Source of the DNA: Bacillus sp. (in: firmicutes)
Lineage (GTDB): Bacteria; Bacillota; Bacilli; Bacillales; Bacillaceae_J
DNA: 64,000 nucleotides
Assembly (NCBI GenBank): GCA_012842745.1
Contig: DUSF01000056.1
Location: forward strand, 186,001-250,000
Reading direction: 5' to 3'
The notes under the pieces were generated by a model. That model was not told where the DNA came from and did no database searches. It was given only the letters and a program-made list of their open reading frames with translations. Numbering within the stretch: position 1 is the stretch's first letter; every line of letters starts with the position of its first letter. Shown here in pieces: positions 16,691 through 26,844 of this stretch. The position numbers and the translations under genes were made by a program.

Positions 16691-18358
16691 TTGGTAAAAA
16701 GAGAAAAAAATCCAGTTAGAATTTTTGCGCTTGGAGGCCTCGGAGAAATCGGGAAAAACATGTATTGTGTTGAAGTTGGTCCCGAAATATATGTCATCGA
16801 TGCTGGATTAAAATTACCGGAAAATGAATTGCTTGGAATTGACACCGTCATCCCTGATATTACTTATCTTGAGGAAAATGTTACGCGAATGAAAGGAATT
16901 TTTCTTACACATGGCCATGAAGACCATATAGGGTCTTTATCTTATGTATTGCGCCGTATACAAGTTCCAATATACGGTACAAGGTTAACGCTTGGCTTGG
17001 TGGCTAATTTGTTAGAGGAATCAGGGTTGAAAAATGCAGCAACACTACAAGAAATTGATGCAGATACCGTTTTAGAGTTTGAGTGTGCGAGTGTTTCTTT
17101 TTTCACAACAACACATAGTATCCCGGATTCAGTTGCAGTCGTTATTCATACACCAGAAGGCGCAGTCGTACATACAGGTGATTTTAAATTAGATCAAACA
17201 CCTGCAGATGGTGTTCGTTTTGACTTTTTAAAAATGGCTAAACTCGGTAGAGACGGTGTTCTATGTTTATTATCTGATAGTACGAATGCTGAAATACCTG
17301 GAACGACAGGGTCAGAAAGCTCTGTAGGTGAAGAATTATGTGATTGTATTAGTGGTTCAGAGGGCAGAGTTATTGTTGCTACTTTTGCTTCTAATATCCA
17401 CCGAATTCAACAAGTATTTGATGCAGCAGCCTTTGCCAATAGAAAAGTGGCCATCATCGGCAATAGCATGAAGCGGGTCATTGAAATCTCAATGGATTTA
17501 GGATATTTACATGCCCCAGAAAAATTAATGATCCCGATTTCGGAGATTGATAAATGGGATAATCGCCGTCTTGTCATTTTAGCAACAGGTGTTTACGGTG
17601 AACCTTTAGAAGCATTATCTCGAATGGCTTGTAAATCACATCGTCAGACTTCTATAAAAGCTGGAGATACAGTTATTATTGCTGCATCAATCATTCCTGG
17701 TTATGAGAAGCTTGTTTCTAGTACGGTTGATTTACTTTTCAGAGCAGGTGCCAATGTCATTTATGGGAATAGGAAAGTCCATGTATCAGGTCATGCAAGC
17801 CAAGAGGAACTTAAAATGATGATTAGCGTCATGAATCCTGAATATTTTATCCCAATTCAGGGTGAGATGAAAATGCAACGGGCACATGCGAAACTGGCTG
17901 AGGCAACAGGAATGGATAGTGACCAAATCTTTTTACTAGAAAATGGTGATGTTTTTGAATATAAAAACGACCACGCCCGAATTGGTGGAAAGATTCCATC
18001 TGGAAATGTATTAATTGATGGTTTAGGAATTGGGGATGTCGGTAATATTGTTTTAAGAGATCGACGGTTATTATCACAAGATGGCATATTAATTGTTGTT
18101 GTTACAATATCAAAAGAAAAAAATCAAATTATTTCTGGCCCCGAAATTATTTCAAGAGGCTTTGTTTATGTAAGAGAATCCGAACAATTATTTGGTAAAT
18201 CCACTGAAATGGTTGAGCAGATTATTATGAAGTGTTTAAAGGATCGGACAATGGATTGGTCAACTTTAAAAACAAATATTCGCGAATCGCTTAGTCACTA
18301 TTTATACGAAAAAACAAAAAGAAGACCGATGATCTTACCGATTATTATGGAAATTTAA
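16691..18358 (+). CDS. rnjB: Ribonuclease J (RnjB position)
   Basis: This is a 555-residue metallo-beta-lactamase/beta-CASP ribonuclease with the zinc motif THGHEDHIGS, a downstream HTGDFKLD and the CASP-domain VHVSGHASQEEL. RNase J acts as a 5'-3' exonuclease and endonuclease in RNA turnover. Gene position after dapA and before tepA is that of rnjB in Bacillus subtilis. All zinc ligands of the first motif are present, so it is probably active. The TTG at 16691 is the start because AGGAGG is 8 bases upstream. It is monocistronic: its own promoter precedes it and a strong terminator follows. Confidence 0.92.
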   Translation: MVKREKNPVRIFALGGLGEIGKNMYCVEVGPEIYVIDAGLKLPENELLGIDTVIPDITYLEENVTRMKGIFLTHGHEDHIGSLSYVLRRIQVPIYGTRLTLGLVANLLEESGLKNAATLQEIDADTVLEFECASVSFFTTTHSIPDSVAVVIHTPEGAVVHTGDFKLDQTPADGVRFDFLKMAKLGRDGVLCLLSDSTNAEIPGTTGSESSVGEELCDCISGSEGRVIVATFASNIHRIQQVFDAAAFANRKVAIIGNSMKRVIEISMDLGYLHAPEKLMIPISEIDKWDNRRLVILATGVYGEPLEALSRMACKSHRQTSIKAGDTVIIAASIIPGYEKLVSSTVDLLFRAGANVIYGNRKVHVSGHASQEELKMMISVMNPEYFIPIQGEMKMQRAHAKLAEATGMDSDQIFLLENGDVFEYKNDHARIGGKIPSGNVLIDGLGIGDVGNIVLRDRRLLSQDGILIVVVTISKEKNQIISGPEIISRGFVYVRESEQLFGKSTEMVEQIIMKCLKDRTMDWSTLKTNIRESLSHYLYEKTKRRPMILPIIMEI

Positions 18359-18370
18359 CAATCACAGAAG

Positions 18371-18402
18371 AAGAACTGGCTGCACTTTAGCCAGTTCTTT
18401 TT
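18371..18402 (+). terminator. Terminator of rnjB
   Basis: Perfect 11-bp stem AAGAACTGGCT with its complement (18371-18381, 18389-18399), loop of 7, then TTT. Confidence 0.85.
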
Positions 18403-18474
18403 GCATGGTAAGAATTAAATGCTCTATTGGGATTCATACTATATGTAGTTTGATTTTATGAAAGGAGTTCCGAT

Positions 18475-19248
18475 ATGGCGAATATAGAGAACAATCCGTC
18501 CTTAAGGCAAGCAGACGAGGATCAAGATCAGGATCAAGAAAAAAAGGACGTAAAGGAATCAATAGTAGATAAAATTCAGCAGCTCGGTCAAACAAATGTG
18601 CCGCAAATGGGCCAAGAATCAAATATTCACTGCCTAACAATCATCGGCCAAATCGAAGGACATATGCAATTACCGCCACAAAATAAGACAACGAAATACG
18701 AGCATTTAATCCCGCAAATTGTTGCGATTGAGCAAAATCCTAAAATAGAAGGGTTGCTACTTATTTTAAATACAGTTGGCGGTGATGTAGAAGCTGGTCT
18801 CGCAATAGCAGAAATGATTGCATCATTATCAAAACCAACCGTTTCTATCGTATTAGGAGGCGGACATTCTATCGGTGTTCCAATCGCGGTTAGTGCTGAT
18901 TATTCTTTTATAGCAGAGACGGCAACGATGACAATTCATCCTGTTCGGTTGACAGGCCTCGTTATTGGCGTACCGCAAACATTTGAATATTTGGATAAAA
19001 TGCAAGACCGTGTTGTTCATTTTGTTACGTCCCACTCTAATATTACGGAAGACCGATTTAAAGAATTAATGCTGTCAAAGGGTAATTTAACTCGAGATAT
19101 TGGGACAAATGTTGTTGGGCGGGATGCGGTCAAATATGGTTTAATTGATGAGGTAGGCGGTGTTGGCAAGGCAATTGCGAAGGTAAATGAATTGATTGAG
19201 GAATATCGACTCACAAAGCCTGCCAATGAAGGAGAACTACTGCAGTGA
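18475..19248 (+). CDS. tepA: TepA, ClpP-like translocation-enhancing protein
   Basis: This is a ClpP/crotonase-like protein (257 aa) with an acidic, charged N terminus of about 55 residues, then the family core: the [17 protein letters not shown] oxyanion region, [17 protein letters not shown] holding the nucleophile-like Ser, and [15 protein letters not shown] with the His. In Bacillus subtilis TepA was linked to protein secretion and is thought to degrade signal peptides or act in membrane quality control. AAAGGAG precedes the ATG. The small ylzJ gene overlaps its stop codon, as in relatives. Confidence 0.9.
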   Translation: MANIENNPSLRQADEDQDQDQEKKDVKESIVDKIQQLGQTNVPQMGQESNIHCLTIIGQIEGHMQLPPQNKTTKYEHLIPQIVAIEQNPKIEGLLLILNTVGGDVEAGLAIAEMIASLSKPTVSIVLGGGHSIGVPIAVSADYSFIAETATMTIHPVRLTGLVIGVPQTFEYLDKMQDRVVHFVTSHSNITEDRFKELMLSKGNLTRDIGTNVVGRDAVKYGLIDEVGGVGKAIAKVNELIEEYRLTKPANEGELLQ

Positions 19249-19466
19249 TTATGTATACAACAATGCCGCTAGAATTAATTTACCAAGAAAATAATGAATC
19301 TTTTGAAGCACAATCGATTATCGAATGTAATGGTTTGTCCTTAGTTGTCGAACCGCTACCTAATAATCAATGCCGCGTTGTCCAAGTGCTAAGCACAAAT
19401 CCATACGATTTCTTAAACGAGTCCTATAAACCGGGCTCAATCTTAATGCTCAAACCTCAATTTTAA
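19245..19466 (+). CDS. ylzJ: YlzJ-like small protein (73 aa)
   Basis: The protein opens [14 protein letters not shown] and contains the family pattern around [23 protein letters not shown]. Function is unknown. The GTG at 19245 overlaps the TGA of tepA; GGAG is 10 bases before it, and the following ATG would be too far away. It is always next to tepA in Bacillus, so translational coupling and shared function are likely. Confidence 0.85.
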   Translation: MIMYTTMPLELIYQENNESFEAQSIIECNGLSLVVEPLPNNQCRVVQVLSTNPYDFLNESYKPGSILMLKPQF

Positions 19467-19508
19467 ACTTCATTCAACAAAAGTCGAAATAGTCGTGATT
19501 GTCTATAT

Positions 19509-19519
19509 TATGGTATAAT
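19509..19519 (+). promoter_or_regulatory. Extended -10 promoter upstream of spoIIIE
   Basis: TATGGTATAAT at 19509-19519 is a perfect extended -10 element without a good -35 box. A terminator hairpin begins about 15 bases downstream. Confidence 0.55.
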
Positions 19520-19533
19520 AGATAAAAACCAAC

Positions 19534-19566
19534 AAAGCAGCCTTTTGATGTGGCTGCTTTCTTTTT
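19534..19566 (+). terminator. Terminator or attenuator between ylzJ and spoIIIE
   Basis: AAAGCAGCC (19534-19542) pairs perfectly with 19552-19560 over a 9-base loop, then CTTTTT. It lies just downstream of the extended -10 promoter and just before spoIIIE, so it may end the tepA-ylzJ transcript or attenuate the new one. Confidence 0.75.
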
Positions 19567-19601
19567 GATACTATACGGAAATTAAAACCTAGGTGATTAA
19601 A

Positions 19602-21974
19602 ATGGCAAAATCTAAGAAAAAAAGATCAGAAAAAAGAGCCTTAGACTGGAAAAAGACGCTTTACTTTGAACTTGGTGGACTTGGTCTTCTGGCAATCTCA
19701 ATCATCGCCCTCGCTAATATTGGTGGTGTAGTTGGACAAGCCTTAGTGCAGCTATCGCGCTTCTTTTTTGGAGAGTGGTACAGCGTTTTATTAGTAGGGC
19801 TCTTTGGGCTATCTTTATACTTTATTATTCGAAGGAAATGGCCTCCTCTTGCAACAAGAAGATTGGCTGGTGTTTATACGATTATTGCGGCCTTTCTATT
19901 ATTTTCCCATGTTGAAGTTTTTGGTGAAATTAACAATCACGCACCATTAGGGAATCCCTCTATTATAAAAAATACTTGGAGTCAATTTTGGGGAGAGGCA
20001 AAAGGCCAAACACCAACAGAATTAGGAGGAGGAATGGTAGGAGCGATTTTATTCGCAATATCATATTTTCTATTTGATGCAATTGGTACTAAAATTATTT
20101 TTCTATTTTTACTATTAATCGGACTCATACTTGTAACAGGCATTTCCCTCCATGATGTATTATCTACGGGAAGCAGACGAATCATTCAATTTATTAAAAA
20201 TCAATTTACTAGTTTTGGAACAGATATACAAACATGGATGGCTGAAAGGCAGAAAAAACATGGGGAAAAACAAAGCGATGGAAAAAATGGAAAACATCAG
20301 GATGGCGAGAGTGAAATAGAAGAGCCGAAAACTGAAACGATAATTCTAGACCATAGTTCTAGTGAATTTGAAGAACCAATCATATCTGATTTTAGTGAAG
20401 TGGCTAGTCTTGATACTACTATTCATAATGATGAAACGAATGTACGCCAAATTCATCATCTGAAAAATGCCCACCAACAAGATGAAACCGAAGCATTTGA
20501 AACATCTGAAACAGGTGTCGCGATAAAGTTTACGGAAATTGCCAACGAAGCCTATCAATTGCCAACTGTTGAATTATTGAAAAAACCAATCCATAATGGG
20601 CAAAATCAGGAAAAAAAATTAATTTCATCGAATGCCCAAAAACTAGAGAAAACCTTTGAAAGCTTCGGTGTAAAAGCAAGAGTAAAAAAGGTCCATTTAG
20701 GTCCAGCTGTTACAAAATATGAGGTTCATCCCGCAGAGGGTGTAAAGGTTAGTAAAATCGTTAGCCTTAGTGATGATTTAGCATTGGCCTTAGCGGCAAA
20801 GGATATTCGGATTGAAGCACCAATCCCGGGTAAATCGGCTATTGGCATTGAAGTTCCAAATCAAGAAGTGGCAATGGTTACGTTGCGGGAGGTTTTGGAA
20901 TCAAAACAAAATCAGTCTAATGCCAAGCTCATGGTTGGTCTTGGACGGGATATTTCTGGGGAAGCAATCCTAGCAGAACTAAATAAAATGCCGCATTTAC
21001 TTGTGGCTGGAGCAACCGGGAGCGGGAAAAGTGTTTGTGTAAATGGAATTATCATTAGCATCTTAATGCGGGCAAAACCACATGAAGTAAAATTGATGAT
21101 GATTGACCCAAAAATGGTCGAGCTGAATATGTATAACGGGATTCCGCATTTGCTTACTCCTGTAGTGACAGACCCGAAAAAGGCATCACAAGCATTAAAA
21201 AAAGTTGTCTCAGAAATGGAACGGCGTTACGAACTATTTTCACATACAGGAACGAGAAATATTGAAGGATATAATGAACATATTCGCAGCGAAAACGAGG
21301 AGACAGGTGAAAAACAGCCGGAACTGCCATTCATTGTTGTCATCGTTGATGAGCTTGCTGATTTGATGATGGTTGCCTCTAGTGATGTCGAAGATGCGAT
21401 TACAAGACTTGCACAAATGGCCCGGGCGGCAGGTATTCATTTAATTATTGCTACCCAACGTCCGTCTGTTGATGTCATTACCGGTGTTATTAAAGCAAAT
21501 ATCCCTTCAAGGATCGCCTTTAGTGTTTCTTCCTCTGTTGATTCACGGACAATTCTTGATATGGGCGGTGCCGAAAAACTATTAGGACGAGGCGATATGT
21601 TATTTTTGCCTGTAGGGGCATCAAAACCAGTTCGGGTCCAAGGCGCCTTCGTCTCAGATGCCGAAGTAGAGGAAGTTGTAGATTATGTCATTTCACAACA
21701 AAAAGCACAGTACCATGAAGAAATGATGCCGACCGAGGAAAATGAAATTCATGTCGAAGTTGATGATGATTTATTTGAGGAGGCTGTTGAACTCATTATT
21801 GAAATGCAAACTGCCTCCGTATCAATGTTGCAAAGACGTTTTCGTATTGGCTATACACGAGCAGCAAGGCTGATTGATGCCATGGAAGCGAAAGGTATTG
21901 TTGGCCCATACGAAGGCAGCAAACCACGCGCTGTTTTAATAGCAAAAGCGAAAGATGAAGTATCCAATCAATAA
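19602..21974 (+). CDS. spoIIIE: DNA translocase SpoIIIE (FtsK family)
   Basis: SpoIIIE pumps the chromosome through the sporulation septum. The 790-residue protein has four N-terminal transmembrane segments (within about 20-190), an acidic/charged linker, and a motor domain with Walker [16 protein letters not shown] and Walker [15 protein letters not shown]. The C-terminal gamma domain is a winged helix ([20 protein letters not shown]) that reads SRS sequences. The position before ymfC is that of spoIIIE in Bacillus subtilis. The ATG at 19602 follows AGGTGA; a GTG nine bases upstream is less likely. Confidence 0.93.
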   Translation: MAKSKKKRSEKRALDWKKTLYFELGGLGLLAISIIALANIGGVVGQALVQLSRFFFGEWYSVLLVGLFGLSLYFIIRRKWPPLATRRLAGVYTIIAAFLLFSHVEVFGEINNHAPLGNPSIIKNTWSQFWGEAKGQTPTELGGGMVGAILFAISYFLFDAIGTKIIFLFLLLIGLILVTGISLHDVLSTGSRRIIQFIKNQFTSFGTDIQTWMAERQKKHGEKQSDGKNGKHQDGESEIEEPKTETIILDHSSSEFEEPIISDFSEVASLDTTIHNDETNVRQIHHLKNAHQQDETEAFETSETGVAIKFTEIANEAYQLPTVELLKKPIHNGQNQEKKLISSNAQKLEKTFESFGVKARVKKVHLGPAVTKYEVHPAEGVKVSKIVSLSDDLALALAAKDIRIEAPIPGKSAIGIEVPNQEVAMVTLREVLESKQNQSNAKLMVGLGRDISGEAILAELNKMPHLLVAGATGSGKSVCVNGIIISILMRAKPHEVKLMMIDPKMVELNMYNGIPHLLTPVVTDPKKASQALKKVVSEMERRYELFSHTGTRNIEGYNEHIRSENEETGEKQPELPFIVVIVDELADLMMVASSDVEDAITRLAQMARAAGIHLIIATQRPSVDVITGVIKANIPSRIAFSVSSSVDSRTILDMGGAEKLLGRGDMLFLPVGASKPVRVQGAFVSDAEVEEVVDYVISQQKAQYHEEMMPTEENEIHVEVDDDLFEEAVELIIEMQTASVSMLQRRFRIGYTRAARLIDAMEAKGIVGPYEGSKPRAVLIAKAKDEVSNQ

Positions 21975-22095
21975 TTGGAAGCAGGGGCGGTTCTCTTGCT
22001 TCATTTTTCTGCTTCCTTTGTCGAAATGAAAATGATATAGTAAATAGTATAAAGTTAGAGGTCTGATGTCTCAATTTTTTTTGGAGGATGAAAAT

Positions 22096-22818
22096 GTGAT
22101 TAAACCGGATACAAGACATCTATATTTACTAGTGGTCGATCGAATCAAAAAGGATATCGATAGCGGTGCTTATAAGGAAGATGAAAAACTTCCTTCTGAA
22201 TTTGATTTAGCAAAACAATTAGGAATTTCAAGAGCAACTTTACGGGAAGCCTTACGGGTATTGGAAGAAGAAAATATTATCATCCGCAGACATGGGGTAG
22301 GAACTTTCATCAATCCGAAGCCTGTATTCACTTCGGGTATTGAAGAATTGTTTAGCGTTACTGATATGATTAAACGTGCTGGCAAAAAACCGGGAACAAT
22401 CTTTGTGTCAACAACTTCTAGGCAAGCAACAGATGATGATATTTTTAAATTTAATTGTGCTCCTGATGAAGAAATTGTTGTAGTCGAACGTGTTCGGACC
22501 TCAGATGATGAGCCTGTTGTCTATTGCATTGATAAAATTCCGAAATCAATATTACCGATGAACTATACGCATGAGTTAGGCTCTATCTTTGATTTGTTTG
22601 AACGGGAAGCAGGTTGTCATATTACATACGCGATTACCAACATCGAGCCATTAGGTTTTTCAGAGAAAATATCGCCAATCCTGCATTGTGAAGTAGATGC
22701 TTCTCTATTAGTAATGAAGCAAATGCATTTTGATGAGAATGATCAGCCAGTTTTTTATTCATGCAACTATTTTCGAGCCGATAAATTTTTGTTCCATGTT
22801 TTACGAAAAAGAGTGTAA
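22096..22818 (+). CDS. ymfC: GntR-family regulator YmfC
   Basis: An N-terminal winged helix of the GntR type (KLPSEFDLAKQLGISRATLR, then the wing RRHGVGTFI) is followed by a UTRA-type ligand domain (EEIVVVERVRTSDDEPVVY). This is the HutC subfamily architecture. The ligand of YmfC is not known to me. The GTG at 22096 has GGAGG 8 bases upstream; an in-frame ATG 30 bases earlier has no site. Product length (240 aa) matches the Bacillus subtilis protein. Targets may include the ymfFHI cluster that follows. Confidence 0.88.
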   Translation: MIKPDTRHLYLLVVDRIKKDIDSGAYKEDEKLPSEFDLAKQLGISRATLREALRVLEEENIIIRRHGVGTFINPKPVFTSGIEELFSVTDMIKRAGKKPGTIFVSTTSRQATDDDIFKFNCAPDEEIVVVERVRTSDDEPVVYCIDKIPKSILPMNYTHELGSIFDLFEREAGCHITYAITNIEPLGFSEKISPILHCEVDASLLVMKQMHFDENDQPVFYSCNYFRADKFLFHVLRKRV

Positions 22819-22828
22819 CGAAAAACGG

Positions 22829-22854
22829 AAGAACTCCTTAAGGGGTTCTTTTTT
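22829..22854 (+). terminator. Terminator of ymfC
   Basis: AAGAACTCC (22829-22837) pairs with GGGGTTCTT (22842-22850) with one G-U, loop of four, then T run. Confidence 0.75.
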
Positions 22855-22982
22855 GCTTTCATTAGAAATTATTAGTAAGATTACGTTATATTGGGAATAC
22901 TTATGAGTTTATTTTCGTACTTTTAAACAAAACATATTGACAGATGAATCATATTTGAACTTGCCATAGAGGAGGAAATTAG

Positions 22983-24266
22983 ATGAATCTTGTGAAGGAA
23001 GAAAGTGTACAATTAAATGGATTGACACTTCATGGGATTGAAACGTTGAAATATAAGACGAATACGATAGCTTTACGGCTGAAAGCCCCACTTTCGGATG
23101 ATACGGTAACAACAAGAGCGCTTCTCCCTTATGTTTTACAAAGCGGTACTGAAAAATTCCCGTCAACGCTAAAGCTGCGCACGAAACTTGATGAATTATA
23201 CGGTGCATCTTTAAATGTGGATGTTGGGAAAAAGGGAGAATATCAAATTATTACAATTCGAATGGATATCGCTAATGAGAAATATTTAACAGACACGACT
23301 CCATTACTTAAGAATGGCCTTGAACTAATGGCAGAAATATTATTTTCACCGGCTACGGAGAATGAGGGGTTTTTGAAGACAATCGTTGAAAAAGAAAAAC
23401 GTGCCTTAAAGCAGCGCATCCAAGCCGTTTATGATGATAAAATGCGTTATGCCAATATGCGCCTCATCGAAGAAATGTGTAAAGAAGAGCCTTATCGCTT
23501 AAATGCCCATGGCACGATAGAAGATTTAGAGAAAATCACTGAAAAGTCGTTATATGAATATTATCAAGCAGCCTTATTGAACGATGAAATCGACTTGTAT
23601 ATTGTCGGTGATATTCATTTTGATACAGTTAAAGAAATAGTCGAGAAAGCCTTTATTTTACCATCTAGTCGCAAAATGAATTTTGTCAAAACAAATGTTG
23701 CTCATAAAAAGGTAGCAGCCGTGAATGAAGTCGTTGAGCAGCAAGATATTAAACAAGGGAAGCTCCATATTGGCTGTCGTACAAATGTAACGTATAAAGA
23801 TAATGATTATTTTGCCTTACAAATGTACAACGGCATTTTCGGTGGTTTTTCCCACTCGAAACTATTTATAAATGTCCGCGAAAAACAAAGTTTAGCCTAT
23901 TATGCAGCCTCAAGGTTTGAAAGCCATAAAGGGCTGTTAATGATTATGAGTGGGATTGAGTTTGTCAATTATGAAAAATGTGTAAACATCATTAAAGAGC
24001 AGATGGAACAAATGAGGAACGGCAACTTTACAGATGATGAAATTTCGCAAACAAAAGCCGTCTTAAAAAATCAAATTCTTGAAACAATTGATACGCCCTC
24101 TGGCTTAATAGAAGTGCTCTACCACAATATTGTTTCAGGTCATAAACGTCCGATTGAAGATTGGATTACGAAAATTGATAGTATTGCGAAAGAAGAAATT
24201 ACAGCAGTTGCCGCGAAAGTGGAGCTTGACACGGTCTACTTCCTGAAGGGATTGGAGGGAGCGTAA
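22983..24266 (+). CDS. ymfF: M16-family peptidase-like protein YmfF (no zinc motif)
   Basis: The fold is that of M16 (insulinase/processing-peptidase) proteins over 427 residues, with family segments TTRALLPYVLQSGTEKFP, LRTKLDELYGASLN and YFALQMYNGIFGGFSHSKLF. The HxxEH zinc-binding motif is absent, so on its own it is probably the non-catalytic partner. The next gene, 2 bases after its stop, is the zinc-bearing M16 protein; the pair resembles the heteromeric M16 couples such as AlbE/AlbF. Native substrate is unknown. AGGAGG precedes the ATG. Confidence 0.88.
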   Translation: MNLVKEESVQLNGLTLHGIETLKYKTNTIALRLKAPLSDDTVTTRALLPYVLQSGTEKFPSTLKLRTKLDELYGASLNVDVGKKGEYQIITIRMDIANEKYLTDTTPLLKNGLELMAEILFSPATENEGFLKTIVEKEKRALKQRIQAVYDDKMRYANMRLIEEMCKEEPYRLNAHGTIEDLEKITEKSLYEYYQAALLNDEIDLYIVGDIHFDTVKEIVEKAFILPSSRKMNFVKTNVAHKKVAAVNEVVEQQDIKQGKLHIGCRTNVTYKDNDYFALQMYNGIFGGFSHSKLFINVREKQSLAYYAASRFESHKGLLMIMSGIEFVNYEKCVNIIKEQMEQMRNGNFTDDEISQTKAVLKNQILETIDTPSGLIEVLYHNIVSGHKRPIEDWITKIDSIAKEEITAVAAKVELDTVYFLKGLEGA

Positions 24267-24268
24267 AT

Positions 24269-25552
24269 ATGGAGAAAATTGTTTTTAACCAGTTAAAAGA
24301 GACATTATATTATGAAAAATTAGCAAATGGATTGGATGTTTACCTTTTACCTAAAGAGGGCTTCAATAAGACGTATGCAACGTTTACAACGAAATATGGT
24401 AGCATTGACAATCGCTTTGTGCCTATCGGTCAAAATAATGAATTGCATGTACCTGATGGTATCGCCCATTTTTTAGAGCATAAACTTTTTGAAAAAGAAG
24501 ATGGCGATGTGTTCCAGCAGTTTAGCAAGCAGGGGGCATCGGCCAATGCGTTCACTTCTTTTACAAGAACGGCCTATCTTTTCTCCAGCACCTCCACCGT
24601 TAAAGAAAATTTAGAAACATTAATTGATTTTGTGCAAAGTCCATATTTTAGCGACCAAACGGTTGAAAAAGAAAAAGGGATTATCGGCCAAGAAATTACG
24701 ATGTATGACGATAATCCAGATTGGCGCGTTTATTTCGGCTTAATTGACAATATGTATAAAACACATCCTGTTAAAATAGATATTGCCGGAACGATTGAAT
24801 CGATTTCAAAAATAACGAAAGAGCTTTTATATACTTGTTATGAAACATTTTATCATCCAAGCAATATGCTTCTTTTTGTTGTCGGGCCGATTAATGAAGA
24901 AGAAATCATGAATCTAATCCGTGAAAATCAAAACAAAAAGGAATTTAAAGAAGCAAAGGAAATTAAGCGTTTCTTTGACGAGGAGCCAACTGAAGTGGCA
25001 AGTCAGAAGCAAGTGTTAAAAATGCCGGTGCAAACGCCAAAATGTTTAGTCGGTTTTAAAGCGAAAAATCCAAATCGTCGCGGCAAAGCATTATTAGAGC
25101 GAGAATTGTCAATCAATGTTTTATTTGATTTATTGTTCGGAAAAAGCTCTGAAAATTATGAAAGCCTTTATAATGATGGTTTAATCGATGACAGTTTTTC
25201 TTTTGACTATACAGAGGAATATGGCTTTGGTTTCGCGATGGTCGGCGGGGACACAGAAAATCCCGAAGAGTTGGCAAAACGCCTTAAGGATATGATGATT
25301 AATTTTAATATCAACAGTATTTCTGAAGATTATTTAGCAAGAATGAAAAAGAAAAAAATCGGCTCCTTTTTGCGAGCATTGAATTCGCCAGAATATATTG
25401 CCAATCAGTTCACAAGGTATCAATTTAATGAAATGAATTTATTTGATATTGTGTCGGTGCTAGAAGGCATTCAAATGGCTGATTTACAAGAAGTGGCCAA
25501 AGACTTATTCGATGAAAAATGCTTTACAGTATGTGAAGTTGTGCCAAAATAA
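24269..25552 (+). CDS. ymfH: M16-family zinc peptidase YmfH
   Basis: The inverted zinc motif HxxEH appears as AHFLEHKLF near residue 72-76, with the downstream ASANAFTSFTRTAYLF substrate segment and the third ligand region EKEKGIIGQEITMY, so the active site is complete. The 427-residue protein matches YmfH. It sits 2 bases downstream of ymfF, so the two are coexpressed and probably form a mixed M16 peptidase. A terminator follows before ymfI. Confidence 0.9.
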   Translation: MEKIVFNQLKETLYYEKLANGLDVYLLPKEGFNKTYATFTTKYGSIDNRFVPIGQNNELHVPDGIAHFLEHKLFEKEDGDVFQQFSKQGASANAFTSFTRTAYLFSSTSTVKENLETLIDFVQSPYFSDQTVEKEKGIIGQEITMYDDNPDWRVYFGLIDNMYKTHPVKIDIAGTIESISKITKELLYTCYETFYHPSNMLLFVVGPINEEEIMNLIRENQNKKEFKEAKEIKRFFDEEPTEVASQKQVLKMPVQTPKCLVGFKAKNPNRRGKALLERELSINVLFDLLFGKSSENYESLYNDGLIDDSFSFDYTEEYGFGFAMVGGDTENPEELAKRLKDMMINFNINSISEDYLARMKKKKIGSFLRALNSPEYIANQFTRYQFNEMNLFDIVSVLEGIQMADLQEVAKDLFDEKCFTVCEVVPK

Positions 25553-25558
25553 TCGATT

Positions 25559-25587
25559 GCGCCCCTAGAAATGAGTGGGCGCTTTTT
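25559..25587 (+). terminator. Terminator between ymfH and ymfI
   Basis: GCGCCC (25559-25564) and GGGCGC (25577-25582) pair perfectly over a 12-base loop, followed by TTTTT. Confidence 0.65.
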
Positions 25588-25622
25588 CTAATGATTGGGA
25601 AAGGATGAGGTGTTTCACATTT

Positions 25623-26339
25623 ATGAATAAATGGGCATTAATTACTGGGGCGAGCGGTGGAATTGGTCAAGCGATTGCCAAGGCCTTAGCGGAAGAGGGC
25701 TATAATCTTTATTTACATTATAATAAAAATGAACAGGCGGTAAAAACATTAGTAAGTCATTTACCTGTACAATCGAAATGTATTTGTGCTGATTTATCAA
25801 GCCCAGATGGTTATCTTGTATTAACCGAACAAATGGAACATTTTTTGGACGTCGTCATTTTTAATGCGGGATTTAGTCATGTTGGTTTAATAACGGATCT
25901 ATCCGATGAAGAAGTACAAAAAATGGTCCAGCTTCATATTACAAGCCCGTTTTTAATAGCAAAGCATTTGATTCCTGAAATGGTACGCAATAAGCGGGGG
26001 AAAATCATTGTTATATCATCCATTTGGGGCTTTGTTGGCGCCTCTTGTGAAGTTCTTTATTCGATGGTAAAAGGCGGGCAAAATACGTTTGTAAAGGCAT
26101 TGGCAAAGGAAGTGGCTCCCTCTGGAATGAATGTAAATGGGATTGCCCCGGGGACGATTGAGACAAAAATGCTCGACCATTTTTCTGATACTGATAAACA
26201 AGAAATACTTAACGAAATTCCGATGGGCCGTTTTGGAAAACCAGAAGAAATTGGTCATGCTGTGACATTTTTAATTTCAGAGAAAGCTTCCTACATTAAT
26301 GGAGAAATATTAAATATAAATGGCGCATGGTATACATGA
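25623..26339 (+). CDS. ymfI: Short-chain dehydrogenase/reductase YmfI
   Basis: This is a classical SDR of 238 residues: cofactor motif TGASGGIGQ at the N terminus (with basic or polar residues after strand 2), NAG in VVIFNAGFSHVG, catalytic Ser in VISSIWGF and YSMVKGG supplying Tyr and Lys. The sequence is FabG-like, but substrate is not known. I use the ATG at 25623, which starts right at the SDR fold; an upstream in-frame start overlaps the terminator hairpin. The ribosome site AGGTG is 10 bases away. Confidence 0.87.
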   Translation: MNKWALITGASGGIGQAIAKALAEEGYNLYLHYNKNEQAVKTLVSHLPVQSKCICADLSSPDGYLVLTEQMEHFLDVVIFNAGFSHVGLITDLSDEEVQKMVQLHITSPFLIAKHLIPEMVRNKRGKIIVISSIWGFVGASCEVLYSMVKGGQNTFVKALAKEVAPSGMNVNGIAPGTIETKMLDHFSDTDKQEILNEIPMGRFGKPEEIGHAVTFLISEKASYINGEILNINGAWYT

Positions 26340-26398
26340 ATATTTTTTAAAAGAACATGGCATCATAATCATGAATAAATCCAAAAGGAGTGATGATG

Positions 26399-26647
26399 AT
26401 GTCAGTACTAGATAACTTTGAACAATGGAAAGATTTTTTACAAGACCGCATGAACCAAGCGAAAGGTAGCGGTATCGATCAAGGCACAATATCAAACATA
26501 GCTGTTGAAGTAGGAGAGTATTTGGCAAATGAGGTTGATCCGAAAAATCCTGAACAAAGACTTCTTTCTGAACTATGGAATGTTGCTTCTGAACAGGAAC
26601 AACAGGCAATTGCAAATATGATGGTAAAATTAGTACAAAAATCATAA
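26399..26647 (+). CDS. ymfJ: DUF3243-family protein YmfJ (82 aa)
   Basis: A small helical protein with the DUF3243 pattern: FEQWKDFLQDRMNQAKGSG, IAVEVGEYLANEVDPKNPEQ and a C-terminal LWNVASEQEQQAIANMMVKL. Function is unknown. Several ATGs are in a row; the one at 26399 has AAAGGAG at the best distance (8 bases). Position between ymfI and ymfK is conserved in Bacillus. Confidence 0.88.
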   Translation: MSVLDNFEQWKDFLQDRMNQAKGSGIDQGTISNIAVEVGEYLANEVDPKNPEQRLLSELWNVASEQEQQAIANMMVKLVQKS

Positions 26648-26844
26648 AAGGTTTTATTTATTATGTTAAAGGGAGGCTTCTAAACGGGACCTCTCTTTTG
26701 TTTTTATCCTATGAATTGATCTGTTATGACAAATTTTGATATTTTTATGATTATTTTGTCTGGTTTTGTTTATTGTTCTTTTCTATTATAAAAAAATCAT
26801 TTATTATAGTAGTAGTTAAGAATGGAAAGTAAGGGGACAGGCGC

